Source: Datura wrightii (lineage: Eukaryota > Streptophyta > Magnoliopsida > Solanales > Solanaceae). Taken from it: a DNA stretch of 64,000 nt. The notes beneath the pieces were generated by a model, which saw nothing but the letters and a program-made list of their open reading frames with translations, made no database searches and was not told the origin of the DNA. Numbering within the stretch: the first letter of the stretch is position 1; each line of letters opens with the position of its first letter. Made by a program: the position numbers and the translations under genes. The stretch covers positions 30,486,001 through 30,550,000 of the forward strand of contig JASDFA010000027.1 of the NCBI GenBank assembly GCA_035772735.1, in the 5' to 3' direction. Below are positions 11,158 to 22,480 of this stretch, in pieces.

Positions 11158-12577
11158 TGTTCGGTCTGCGTTATATGGGTATATAACTACACGCAAGTGC
11201 ACGTGGTCGAACAAGTAGTAAAGTGGCTTAAGTAAGCCAAGTATCGATCCCACAGGGACTGGGATGAAGTGCAATCTGCTCAAGTGTGCTATAATTCAAT
11301 TCTAAAAATGCAGACAACAGTGTAACCAAGAGTTTGATATTTTGTTTTACAATTTTTATACTAAAGCTAAAACAATTATCTAATGTGAGTCTGAACTATG
11401 AATGAGAGCATGCTGAGGCTAAACGAACATGTAATGAAATTAATTATCAACATAATTTGGTTAGTCTTTTCCTCCGGTTGCTAGTCAAGAACTATTGCCA
11501 AGGGATTAAAACTCTCGTATTTAACCCCACTTAAGAATCATGAACCATCCACCTACATTTCTGTGATTAAATGCAATTCATGTTCTAGCCATACAAACCC
11601 GGTTCCTAAATTGACTAATACGACTTTCAGGTATATTTCTATCCTGAAAGTAAATCAATTCTCAATTTTCCCAAACCAAGTAAAGATCATATCCTATTAA
11701 TTCACAACTTTCCAATTTCTTGCTCTCTCGAGTGAAACCGGACTTTTTAGATATACATTAACGTAGGCCACAGATTAATGCAGTAAGAACAAGAATTAAT
11801 AGAACAACCATGGAAGAAAAGATGAAAACCCAAAGAATCAATGATCACATTTCATTACAATTGTTCATAACCTCAGCAAGAAGATGAATTAGCCACTCAT
11901 TTGTGGATTAAACATCGTTAAATGAGTGATAAACATACAAGCAATTGAATACAAGGAGAAAGAAAGAGAGAAAAACCCTGATAATTTCGTCCCCTCAACT
12001 GCCTGTAAGCCACGTTCATGCTCCACCAAGTCAGAATATTGAAAAATGATCCTAAGTGTTCTATTTATACTAGTGGGAATTTTTCCCGGAATAATGAGCA
12101 ACGTGTCACGGAGTGCATCGCGGAGCACTGCCTCCATGACATGCTACGGACGCGGACCTTCACTGGAACTGGGGGTGCAGGAAATAAAGCCCAACGTGGC
12201 ACGGCGTGCAACGCGGAGCCAAGCCACCGTGCCACGGACCCATCACGAACCCACACTGGAATTTTGCTGAAAATTCCCATCCAGGCAGAAGGCCTCCGCG
12301 ATGGCAGTGTGACACGGCTCCATCGCGAAGCCCCTTTATTTTGTGCTTTCCAATGCCTTGTCCCGTGCTCACGTCCGAGTTCAACCCCGATCTCTTCCAA
12401 CATGCATTTAAGCTTTCCAAAATTACATTTTACCTGCAAAACAATGCTAATCATGTTGATTAGTATAAATTCACATTTTATTACCAATTACATGAGAATG
12501 TATACACATTGATAGATAAACAATGCTAAAATGACACTTTTGAGTATCACTTGGGCATATAAATTTGCCCAAGATCA
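11158..12577 (-). repeat. Element C 3' LTR (minus orientation)
   Basis: Plus-strand ends are TGTTCGGTCTG and CCCAAGATCA. On the minus strand the GC-rich palindromic U3 block (12095-12340) precedes TATAAATAG at 12061-12069. The plus-strand left end holds the conserved CCTGTGGGATCGATACTTGG block (minus) common in plant LTR ends. Open frames of 164 codons (plus) and 140 codons (minus) across the GC-rich block occur in both LTRs but look like by-products of base composition. Confidence 0.92.
12061..12069 (-). promoter_or_regulatory. TATA box of element C 3' LTR
   Basis: Minus-strand TATAAATAG, about 25 bases after the palindromic CGTGTCACGG...CCGTGACACG-type block in the direction of transcription. 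The copy in the 5' LTR is at 20395-20403. Confidence 0.65.
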
Positions 12578-12600
12578 CTTACCCCACACTTAAACCCTTG
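12578..12600 (-). other. Element C polypurine tract
   Basis: Minus strand reads AAGGGTTTAAGTGTGGGGTA and then AG directly before the LTR (TGATCTTGGG). It is preceded by GAGGACGAACAAG, the usual text before the tract in Athila-like elements. It primes plus-strand DNA synthesis. Confidence 0.75.
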
Positions 12601-14352
12601 TTCGTCCTCAAACAACAATCCTACACCTCATGCAATTTACATCCCAACCTCGCTACTTTGGTTCGACAATTTAGGCTACGGTCATACCGATTATTCAATA
12701 CAGCAAATCATCAAGAAAACATGCATGGTCCTATCAATGCAATGACCTTCAATACATCAAGACCTCCTAGACTTAAGAATCGACTCTCGATATTGGCAAA
12801 CTCATGCAAATCAGCTGATCAAGATATCCGACACAAAAATTAATCTCTCATCAAGCATGTGCCCTCACAACACAAGAGAGTCTTCCCCTTTTTGCTCATA
12901 TGAACTCACAAACTTTCAGGCAGGGGCATGTAAACCCAATTTTGCTCTCTCTCCCAAAAGAATTCACATGCATCATATCATGACCCATAAGCTTGCCCTT
13001 AGTGTATTACTCCACTAATATAAAGAAGTGCGATGTAAGATCACGTAGGACTTTAACTGGTTGTAATGGAAGCTACGGAACTAGTAAATATTGGGTTAGC
13101 CAATAATAGCCACTAGCATCCTTAAGTGACTTTTCAACACATCCCATCAACTCATGAACATTGTTTCTTTTTTTTTCTTTTTCATCCTCCCGTTCTTGAC
13201 TTTTTTCTTTAGTTTAGCCCATCTTATTAAGCACACTTAACACAACAACAAAGATTATTCATGCACCTTCATTATAGTTTATTTATAACAAGTGCACCTT
13301 CAACCTTTTCTTTTCTTCCAGCACTCGGCTTTTCTTTTCTTTTCACCATTCTCACTCTTTGACACTTTGGGAAAATGATTTTCTCTTCTTAAGAGCTTAA
13401 GAGTTTTGTATAGACTTTACGACTAATGAAAAGAAGGGATTAAGCTCGGTTTACACTTTTTGACAAAAGAAAAAAAATAATAGGCTAAAGGCTCAACGGG
13501 ATGACTAGGGTATACAATCAAGGTGGGTACGACAATGAAAAATAGAAACTTTCGGTTAAAACAAAGAAATGCCTACATCCTCTCCTACAATACACCTCCT
13601 TCATTTCATTTTGTACACACACCAGGCAAGTTCTAGACATTTCACAATAGCATGGAATAACAACACCTCACTTCACACTTATTGCACATGCTCAATTCAA
13701 GATGTATTCACAGACTCTTCAATCAGCTAATTACAGGAATTCAAACATTAAGCCTCAATCACACTGAATCGAACTCTATGGCCTAGGTATCTCAACATAT
13801 TTACAAAGTTGCATGCTTTCGTACGAATCACCTTTGCATTTTAAATATCATGTAGAACACGCAACCAGAATTTCGCAACCATACAGTAACTATAGGTTTT
13901 GGGATGCCACCCACCAAAGAAAAAAACAACTAAAAAAAATCTACTCCTAACGACTACATTTCCCTTAAGACGGTCATCATCCATCCATCATAGGGAATGG
14001 TCACTAACTAAGACTTCGGTTCAATGGGACCATTCTCGGTAAAAGAACCGAAAACAAACGCCGAGAAACCCAAGAAGTAAAAAAATAAAAAAAAAAAAAT
14101 TTTGAAAATATCGATCATTTCGATAAACAAAAATATGTACAAAATCAGCTAGCAACATTCAGCAACACACATCAGTTTTACTAAATTTACAATACAGAAC
14201 AACAACTTAACAATTCACAAATCACAAGGAACAACAAAATTTCACAGGCACGACAACAGATTAGAATATATACATACATAACAACACAGCCCAGCACCTA
14301 ACTACTCCCACCCCACACTTAGCTCGAACACTATCCCCAGTGTTCACAAAAA
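12601..14352 (-). other. Element C 3' non-coding region
   Basis: About 1.75 kb between the third ORF and the polypurine tract with no credible frame. It is AT-rich with short homopolymer runs (for example 14090-14100). A second copy of the polypurine-like word, CCCCACACTTAG on plus, lies at 14311-14322 near the end of the third ORF. Confidence 0.6.
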
Positions 14353-15612
14353 TCAAAATAGCACAAAAAATTGGGTGGTTGAACTCCCTAATAAATCAAA
14401 GTACTCCACTTCTTCATCAAGTGTTGCTGCTTCATCTCCCATGTCTGAATCACCCCCGTCGTCATCATCGGACTCCACATCGGAGTCCTCCCGACGTGTC
14501 TCCTCGTCTGTGGGGACGTCATCATCCGTGGGTTCTACAAATGCTAGCCCCACTCGGCATAGAGCCCTGGCATTCTCGCCGAAAGGGTAGTTTAGCTCGA
14601 GCTGCCATAACTCCTCCTCTGTCACCGGCCTCCCGCCTATCCTCAGCTGGAGCATCTGCATCCTGTACATGCGAGCCATATACTGATCATCACAAGCATG
14701 TCGCTTGCCAAGTGTAAGCACTGGCCCGTGGGTGGTGTCGGGTGCCTTAGTTTTGGTAACATCTAAGGCCCGCTGCTCCATCTGCGGGATATAGTCAAGG
14801 GCCTCTTCCTCAACATCTAGGTCCCTGAGGAAGGTGGTGAGTAGTCCACCAAAGCCGTAGTTGTGCCCCTGATGCAACCGGGCTCTCTTCATGGCGGAGA
14901 TAATCACCGCCCCCACGTTGATCTCCAGCCCTTTCATCAGGGCGTACACCAGGCATTCACGATCCCCGGTTACATCTTTCATATGTACCCCCGAGATTAG
15001 GCAGGAACAGACGATCTTTAGCCATATTCTGGCTTCCCTATTCATCTGTGAATAGGGTAAAGTCTGATGGTAGCCCCTCTCTTTGTGTCTGCTCCATCTA
15101 GCTGTCGATCAGGTCCCACACAAGGTGCGTCTGATGTCCGCATACGGTGGGGTAATGTTCAGCTGTCGGAGCACATGGGCGTCTGTGTCCCGCGCCCATA
15201 TGATGGCATTGAGGTGGTGGGGCTCAAATGTGACTATTTGCCCTCTGATTTTTATGGTGTGACTTCTTAGGGTCGGGTTCCAATTGGCATAGAATTCCCG
15301 AATCAGGTGCAAGTTGCATTCCTTGGGCTCTTCAAAGATGAAGTTGAGCCCAGCTACCTCGATCCGGTGGACCATCCTAGGGAACTCTTGTGCCAATGGT
15401 TCCCGTGCGATATGTTCCTCGGGGAAGCATTTGTTTTCATTGTGCTTTGCGTACCACTTCTTCCCCTCATCTGTCACCCATCTGGTTCCGTATTGACGGC
15501 GTTGGCCGCGTTGAACCGTTGGTGCTGCTGGGACTGCTGTGCCCAGTCTGATTCGCTTTCTTCCGGTGCCAGATGTTGATGCGCCTTTCCCTTTTTCTTG
15601 CCTGCTTGCCAT
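14353..15612 (-). pseudogene. Element C third ORF (putative plant transposon protein domain), frameshifted
   Basis: Two open pieces, 15612-15109 and 15045-14353, belong to one protein. The 64-base gap reads on in a second frame (GPDRQLDGADTKRGAT) before returning at NREARIWLK, so two small indels are implied. The N-terminal half has the pattern of the 'putative plant transposon protein' domain (FIFEEPKECNLHLIREFYAN, then RGQIVTFEPHHLNAIIW). The second half continues with LVYALMKGLEINVGAVIISA and ends in a strongly acidic tail (VESDDDDGGDSDMGD). The start is set at ATG 15612 (MASRQEKGKG), six bases after a splice acceptor-like site. The upstream in-frame TTG at 15624 would lie in the intron. 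Its molecular role is unknown; in Athila elements this position holds the env-like ORF, but no signal peptide or membrane helix is seen here. Confidence 0.75.
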
Positions 15613-15617
15613 TTTAC

Positions 15618-16311
15618 CTGTCAACCCAAGTAGACAAGATCAATGTTAAGCTAATGGATATCAACTTTGGCTAAGGTCGGGTTAAGCTAGGCTACCCCAC
15701 ACTTAGTCCTTAGCTACAGTTACATATACCGGCAAAATCATGCTTATTTGCATAAATCAACAACCAACTATACAAACATGCTTAGTGCATACGAAGAATT
15801 CGTCGGCATATATACTATGTACTACTCAGACTTCGTACAGCTAACTACAATCATTACCATCGATAACCTTTTAATCCATTGCACTTAGCAAGGAAAAACA
15901 AAGAAACGAAAACAATAACAAGAACTTATCTACACGAACCTATACAACCAAGCCAATTCTTGCAAATTTCAATATTCCCCTAACCCGAGAATCCGTCGTT
16001 CTATTAACATCCTAACAATTAGCACATCGACTCATCTCATTCAACATGTACATCCCGACATGAATTTAACAAGTTCACTACATTTTTCCACTTCAAATTC
16101 AAAAACAAGCCCTAGAAATGATAGTATCAAGAAAATTCGATTAAATTATGCAATTAACTAGTTCAAGCAATCATAATGGCATTCCGAACATTCATCAACA
16201 ACAATTCAATTGAATTCATGATTAATTTCTACTTAGGGCAAACTTAGCTCACCTCACATGCTCAATATCGAAGAAAATCGACAAGAAATGAGATGGAATC
16301 GAAGAACATAC
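15618..16311 (-). other. Candidate leader intron before element C third ORF
   Basis: On the minus strand the donor is CAAG|GTATGT (intron starts 16311) and the acceptor is GGTTGACAG|GTAAAATGG (intron ends 15618), giving 694 bp. The acceptor is preceded by CTTAAC, a branch-point-like word, and a T-rich stretch. The intron is AT-rich, as plant introns are. The first ATG after the acceptor starts the third ORF. It also holds a polypurine-like TAAGTGTGGGGT copy (plus 15695-15706). Inference from sequence signals only. Confidence 0.5.
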
Positions 16312-16465
16312 CTTGAAGTTGAAGAATTTAAGCAAACTTGATGATTTTCTTGGACTACTCCATGTCACGTTGAAGGGGGATGGGTTTTGGGGAGTTTGGT
16401 CGCGGAGTGAGTGAAAAATAAGGAAAAGGGAGGGGGTTTCGGGGTTAAAATGTAGAAAAATTGCG

Positions 16466-16680
16466 CGGGTCACCCGGCGACCCGGTGTGACCCGTTGCGA
16501 TATACACGGCAATGTGTCATGGAGTGCATCGCGGTGCACTGCCTCCGTGACACGGAGCTGTCGCGAGCCTATTCTGGAAATTTTTTAAAATTCCGGATTA
16601 TATCTCAACGTGTCACGGAGGGTAACGCGGAGGTCCAGCTCCGTGACACGGAGCTATCGCCCTAGCTCACTGTTTTGCCA
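16466..16680 (-). promoter_or_regulatory. U3-like palindrome module upstream of the third ORF
   Basis: The segment 16512-16600 matches the LTR U3 block at 20435-20620 in the same orientation: GTGCATCGCGG, GCACTGCCTCCGTGACACG, then TCGCGA and CTGGAA...AAAATTCC. A second unit (ACGTGTCACGGAGG) lies at 16609-16622. Beside it, 16466-16494 is a GGGTCACCCGG / CCGGTGTGACCC inverted repeat. On the minus strand it is followed by a weak TATAT at about 16500-16505 and a pyrimidine-rich leader (ACCCCGAAACCCCCTCCCTT). It looks like a second promoter, serving the third ORF. Confidence 0.5.
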
Positions 16681-16958
16681 CTTTTTATTAATTTTCATAC
16701 CTCGAATTTTCCTTTGCGATTCCGTGCATATTTTACTCCGTTTGACCTGAAATTCATCTTACTATACAAAATTGGTTAGAATTATAGGTTTCACTCTAAT
16801 TAAAAACTAAAACAAAAACTAAAACAAAAAATTTTGTTGTTAATCAAGAAAAAGAAAAAGAAAAATCTATTCACAATTTAAAAAGAGAGAAAAAAAAATT
16901 TCACGGGTTGCCTCCCGTGCAGCGCCTGGTTTACCATTGCGGCTCGACGTCGTTAAGC

Positions 16959-18020
16959 TCAGTTGTCCTCTAGGGTGATGGAGGATTTCACTCGATCACC
17001 ATCCTCCCCCCAGTAGTGCTTACACCGTTCCGGTGGTTTTCCCATCAACTCTCGTGAATCCTTAATCTGCTCATCATCGCCTTGATCAATCACATTGATC
17101 ACCAAGAGTTCTTCGTGCACCATCGGGAGCTTGGGTGCCTTGTACACATCGAACACCTCCACTTTGTCATGTGCTCGCATTGTTAACTGCCCCGTAGCTA
17201 CGTCAATCAGTGCTTTCCCGGTTGCCAAGAAGGGACGTCCCAAAATAAATGGGACTTCCGCGTCTGGTTGAAAATCCAGCACGATAAAATCTACCGGGAA
17301 GATCAGGGAGCCAACTTGCACCAGGACGTCCTCCACAATGCCATCAGGTCTGGCTAAGGACAGATCCGCCAATTGCAAGATTACTGTTGTGGGTCTAGGA
17401 CTCCCTAGACCCAGCTTTTTGAATACCGAAGATGGCATCAAATTTATGCTCGCTCCCAAATCACACAATCCACGAGCTCGGATGCTCTGCCCAATAGTAA
17501 TCTGTATAGTAAAGCTCCCAGGGTCTTTCAGCTTTGTGGGCAGTCTGTTTTGAATCTGGGAAGTGCACTCCTCCATTAGAGCCACCGTAGCATACTCAGT
17601 CAACCGACTTTTATTTGCCACGATGTCCTTTATATACTTGGCATATTTCGGCACTCCCTGCAAAACATCAACAAGAGGTAAGTTAATATGTACCTGTTTC
17701 AGCACCTCCATGAATTTCTTGAAACACGCCTCCTCCTTGTGTTTCTTTAATCGTTGAGGGAACGGAGGTGGTGGTCTTTCTGATTCAGCTTCCTTAGTCT
17801 TCCCCCTTTCAGTACTTTGCTCCCTCTCAACTTCTGCTGCTCCCGATTGTTGAGGTGGTCTTTGTGGTTCCACCTCTTTCAGCTACAAACCACTCCTTGT
17901 GGTCACTGCATTCACCTGCTTGGGATTGGGATCTGTGTAGCTCGGAAGTCCTCCTCTAGGCCTTGTGTTTTGGGCTCCAGCAAATTGCCCAAATTGATAT
18001 TCAAGTGCCTTGGTAGCTAA
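16959..18020 (-). CDS. Element C aspartic protease region
   Basis: Open from 17873 to 16959 (304 codons), with one stop upstream (about 17883) separating it from gag. After a Gln/Pro/Glu-rich linker comes a conserved block (FKKFMEVLKQVHINLPLVD) and then the retroviral-type protease: LCDLGASINLMPSSVFKKLG (D-L-G-A active site, about residues 136-155), a beta-strand-rich core, and FILGRPFLATG (about 208-218), the second signature. This is the protease layout of Athila/Tat-type gag-pol. It would cleave the gag-pol polyprotein in the particle. The frame ends at residue 304 where RT should start; no RT follows. Confidence 0.85.
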
Positions 18021-19265
18021 CTAGTTGTTTTTCATTTCGGCTGCCAATTTCACATAGTCAGCCTGCAATTGAGATTGGTTAGCTATCATGGTCTTGAACA
18101 TCTCCTCAATGCTGGGTGATGGTGGTGGAGGAGGTGCATTGTTGTTTCTGAATTGTGCTTGATAATTCTGCTGCCCTCCTTGGTTCCTTTGCACACCCTG
18201 ACCCGAACTTTGCCCCTGATGGTTGTTGCTACCCCAGGAGAAATTCGGGTGATTCCTCCAATTGGAATTGTAGTTATTACCATACTGTTGGTGGTTGTTC
18301 CTTTGTACATTTCCCACAAAGTTTACCGAGTCAGGATTTGCTCCACAACACTCAGCTGAGTGCTCACTGCTTCCGCACACTTCACACCACATCTGCTGCA
18401 CTGCATTCACTGGGGCTTGAGGCTGGTTCATTGTCATGTTGCTGAAGTGGGTGTTAAGTTGATTTTGTAATGCAGCTATCTGTGCAGCGATAGCTGTAAA
18501 CCCATCCACTTCTATTACTCCTGCTGCTTTCCTTGTTCCTCCTCTGGACGAATCAGCATTCCATTCTGGATTGCCCTATGAAATACAGTTCAACAAGGTA
18601 TACAGCTCCTCATAAGTTTTCTCCAGCGCTGGTCCTCCAGCTTCTGAGTCTAGCAATATTTTTGTGTGGGGTTCCAAACCCTCTATAAAAGTGTGCACCA
18701 GCATATCATTGGACTGATGATGATGAGGACAATCCCACAACATGGACTTGAATCTCTCCCAGGCCTGGTATAGATTCTCTCCCTCTCTCTGTTTGAAACT
18801 TAGAATCTGACTTCTAAGTCTTGCTGTTTTACCGGAGGGAAAAAACCGTATCAAAAATTTCCTTGCAAGATCATCCCACGTAGAAATAGAATTCGGTGGC
18901 TCAGCTTTCAACCACCTCTTGGCTTCTCCCAATAGTGAAAATGGGAACAATGTAAGCCGGACATAATCTGATGACACTCCAGCGGGGATATAAGTGTCAC
19001 TTATCTCCAAAAAATTTTGGAGATGCTGCTGTGGATCTTCATGAGGGAGACCTGTAAACTGCCCGCTAGTGTGCAGCAATTGCACCATATTCTGCTTAAG
19101 TTCGAACCTCCCTCCTGGCTCAGGTTTTCGGATGCTAGATGTGACATTATTAGCATGTGGGATTGCCACCTCGCGAACTGGCCGAGCTGCGACTTCTTCG
19201 GGCACTAACACTGCCCGTACTACCGGTGGATTCTGTTGTTGCTCCATGATCGTCTGTCTGAGCAA
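18021..19265 (-). pseudogene. Element C gag (capsid and nucleocapsid), nearly intact
   Basis: The capsid part (19265-18576) shows the retrotransposon-gag fold pattern: LHTSGQFTGLPHEDPQQHLQ, then FPFSLLGEAKRWL and WDDLARKFLIRFFP, then QAWERFKSMLWDCPHH. The second piece (18509-18021) has a zinc knuckle CEVCGSSEHSAEC (CX2CX4HX4C) followed by an Asn/Gln/Gly-rich stretch typical of Athila-like nucleocapsid. The two pieces are separated by a stop and a short frame break near 18510-18575. Start at ATG 19265 or 19247 (MEQQQNPPVV); the latter is the more usual gag start. It is the best-kept gag in the window. Confidence 0.85.
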
Positions 19266-19467
19266 CTGCAGCTTTCTTTCTAGAGCTTCTCTCCGCTTAC
19301 TATGAAATATTCCTTCTGGCTATATATACGAGTCCACCAGCTCCTTGTCTCTTGCCAGCATTCAACAGAGATTAAATCTGCAAAATACAGGCTAAGACCA
19401 AGTTGTCAACACTAAGAGAATAAAAATACAATAAATTAACACTTAAGACAAATCCACCAATTGCCAG
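19266..19467 (-). other. Element C leader
   Basis: Short region between primer-binding site and gag; no coding signal. Confidence 0.5.
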
Positions 19468-19486
19468 TCCCCGGCAATGGCGCCAA
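19468..19486 (-). other. Element C primer-binding site (TGGCGCC type)
   Basis: Minus strand TTGGCGCCATTGCCGGGGA, five bases inside the 5' LTR. Athila/Tat-type plant gypsy elements use this kind of site (tRNA-Asp-like or tRNA-Glu-like primer), in contrast to the initiator-Met sites of the A and B elements. Confidence 0.85.
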
Positions 19487-19491
19487 GAACT

Positions 19492-20911
19492 TGTTCGGTC
19501 TGTGTTATATGGGTATATAACTACATGCAAGTGCACGTGGTCGAACAAGTAGTAAAGTGGCTTAGGTAAGCCAAGTATCGATCCCACAGGGACTAGGATG
19601 AAGTGCAATCTGCTCAAGTGTGCTATCATTCAATTCTAAAAATGCAGACAACTGTGTAACCCAGAGTTTGATATTTTGTTTTACAATTTTTATTCTAAAG
19701 CTAAAACAATTATATAATGTGAGTCTGAACTATGAATGAGAGCATGCTGAGGCTAAACGAACACGTAATGAAATTAATTATCGACATAATTTGGTTAGTC
19801 TTTTCCTCCGGTTGCTAGTCAAGAACTATTGCCTAGGGACTAAAACTCTCGTATTTAACACCACTTAAGAATCATGAACCATCCACCTACATTTCTGTGA
19901 TTAAATGCAATTCATGTTCTAGCCATACAAACCCGGTTCCTAAATTGACTAATACGACTTTCAGGTATATTTCTATCCTGAAAGTAAATCAATTCTCAAT
20001 TTTCCCAAACCAAGTAAAGATCATATCCTATTAATTCACAACTTTTCAATTTCTTGCTCTCTCGAGTGAAATCGGACTTTTTAGATAGACATTAACGTAG
20101 GCCACACATTAATGCAGTAAGAAGAAGAATTAATAGAACAACAATGGAAGAAAAGATGAAAACCCAAAGAATCAATGATCACATTTCATTATAATTGTTC
20201 ATAACCTCAGCAAGAAGATGAATTAGCCACTCATTTGTGGATTAAACATCGTTAAATGAGTGTTAAACATACAAGCAATTGAATACAAGGAGAAAGAAAG
20301 AGAGAAAAACCCTGATAATTTCGTCCCCTCAACTGCCTGTAACCCACGTTCTTGCTCCACCAAGTCAGAATATTGAAAAATGAACCTAAGTGTTCTATTT
20401 ATACTAGTGGGAATTTTTCCCGGAATAACGAGCAACGTGTCACGGAGTGCATCGCGGAGCACTGCCTCCGTGACACGCTACGGACGTGGACCTTCATTGG
20501 AACTGGGGGTCCAGGAAATAAAGCCCAACGTGGCACAGCGTGCAACGCGGAGCCACGGCACCGTGCCACGGACCCATCGCGAACCCACACTGGAATTTGG
20601 CTGAAAATTCCCATCCAGGCAGAAGGCCTCCGCGATGGCAGCGTGAAACGGCTCCATCGCGGAGCCCCTTTATTTTGTGCTTTCCAATGCCTTGTCCCGT
20701 GCTCACGTCCGAGTTCAACCCCGATCTCTTCCAACATGCATTTAAGCTTTCCAAAATTATGTTTTACCTGTAAAACAATGCTAATCATGTTGGTTAGTAT
20801 AAATTCACATTTTATTACCAATTACATGAGAATGTATACACATTGATAGATAAACAAGGCTAAAATGACACTTTTGAGTATCACTTAGGTATATAAATTT
20901 GCCCAAGATCA
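19492..20911 (-). repeat. Element C 5' LTR (minus orientation)
   Basis: 1,420 bp, same length as 11158-12577 with only substitutions between them. The GC-rich U3 module (20435-20660) contains CGTGTCACGG...CCGTGACACG arms around a GCATCGCGGAGC core. TATAAATAG on minus is at 20395-20403. This would drive the genomic transcript of the element. Confidence 0.92.
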
Positions 20912-20916
20912 CACGG
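20912..20916. repeat. Right target-site duplication of element C
   Basis: CACGG, pair of 11153-11157. B1 sequence resumes directly after it. Confidence 0.9.
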
Positions 20917-22480
20917 CGTATATGAGGGAGTCTACAAGCCATGCAAAGTAAAGTCTTGTATATGAATGTGTTTGCAGCACATTCTATAGGCAAGAGGCTA
21001 CAAGGCATGTTAGGATGGCTACTCTTTTTCCTCCTCCAGTCGTGCTATAGAGCTGTATAGTATAGGGTTGAGTCCCTAAGCTTACCATATTCTTTTATCT
21101 ACGGAGAAATGTCAGACTCATTACGGATCGGACAGGCAAGGAATTGGACACGTGGCAGCAGGAGAGGGCACTAGCAGGGTGCCCCAGTCAGAGATAGCCC
21201 GATCTGAGGGTAACAGGGAGGTTTTATCTCAATCTCCCCAGCATTCTCCACCACATCAGGGGTCGCTCCGAGTAGAAAATGTGTCGGCACCCCCTCTAGT
21301 AGTCTCTATACTGATACCGTCCGATCAGGAGGTGAGAAGTGTCGTTGTTATGTTAGCTCAGATGATAGTTGCACAGTGTCAGCCCGTGGTGCCGATAGTT
21401 GCAGAATCCTCAAGAGGTCCTGGTAGCTTGAGGGTTAGTAAATTCTTGCATTGAGACCCCCTTAATTCATAAGGACAGACCGGGATGAGGACCCTTAGGA
21501 TTTTCTGGACCAGTTGCAGTGAATTTTCAGGATAATGCATGCCACCCCTACAGAATTAGTGGAATTAGTCGTATTTCGGTTGTGGGACATTGCGGTACTA
21601 TGGTACGAAAGTTGGGAAAGATCCCGGGGTAGAGATGTTCCCCCTCCGACTTGGTCCAGTTTCTCAGAGGCCTTCTTAGATCATTATTTACCACGGGAGA
21701 TCCGCCAGGCCAGGGTAGATCAATTCTTTCATTTAGAGGAGGGTTAATTGAATCTCCGAGATTATGCTATGAGATTTGATTCCTTAGCCCGATATGCACC
21801 AGCCTTTGTGGATACTATGCCAGCCAGGATGCATCGGTTCATTATGGGGCTTAATACAGAAGACATGGAGACCTGTATCACAGCTACCTTGTGAGAGGAC
21901 GTGGATATTTCTCGTGTACAGGTATTGGCCCAAAATATAGAGGGGATCAGGCAATGGCATGGAGGTATAGAGAGGGAAAGTTAGGAGCAGCTATGTAGGA
22001 CTAGACCCGATAATATAAAGACAGAGTCCCAGGGTAGACCTAGACCACGATTATCAAATAGGCCACCTAGACCCCCACCTCCATAACAGCAGCAAGGGAG
22101 CAGGCTTGGTCGTTGAGGACAGCCAGGGCCCGGCGAGAGCTCACGACCAGCAGGCTCACAACAGCAGAAGGGTTCAGAGCAGAGTAGACTTACTGTACTA
22201 CCTTGCCCTATTTTCAGCCGACATCATTCTGGGCATGAGGGTATGGTTCCACGGTATGTTATGCATGTGGACAAGAGGGTCATCAAATAAGGGACTGTCC
22301 GGCTAGAAGGCAAGGCGATCGGGATCGATAGGATAGGTCTTCAGTGGGTTCATGCACCCCAGCCCCTTTAGCAGGGCACAGGCCTTCAGTTCCAGTCGGA
22401 AGAGGCTGAGGTAGATCAGGGGCCTCCAGTTCAAGTACCGGTCCAGATCGCACATATGCTTTACCGAGGCGATAGGAGTT
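20917..22480 (+). pseudogene. B1 leader and gag, many stops
   Basis: After the C insertion the B1 leader resumes (AGGGAGTCTACAAGCCATG). Gag probably starts at ATG 21152 (MAAGEGTSRV). The capsid core is seen at 21535-21747 (FRLWDIAVLWYESWERSRG, then FSEAFLDHYLPREIRQARV), matching chromovirus gag. A zinc knuckle (CYACGQEGHQIRDC) lies near 22258-22300. Several stops (about 21455, 21748, 21895) and frame changes break it. Gag would form the particle; this copy cannot. Confidence 0.8.

Larger units (their letters stand above)
11158..20911 (-). mobile_element. Element C: non-autonomous Athila/Tat-like LTR retrotransposon
   Basis: A 9,754-bp unit with two LTRs of exactly 1,420 bp (11158-12577 and 19492-20911), TG...CA ends and a perfect 5-bp target duplication CACGG (11153-11157 and 20912-20916). 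The coding direction is minus. From the 5' end it has a primer-binding site of the TGGCGCC type, gag, aspartic protease, a spacer with a U3-like module and a leader intron, a third ORF, and a polypurine tract beside the 3' LTR. RT, RNase H and integrase are absent. The LTRs differ by roughly 45-50 substitutions and no indel by eye (about 97% identity). It is therefore younger than its surroundings, inserted in B1. Confidence 0.93.

Noticed and set aside
14340..14717. Plus-strand frame of 125 codons
   Set aside because: Antisense to the acidic tail of element C third ORF.
16249..16539. 96-codon minus frame upstream of the third ORF
   Set aside because: It crosses the candidate leader and donor site and has no protein-like features; better explained as 5' leader.
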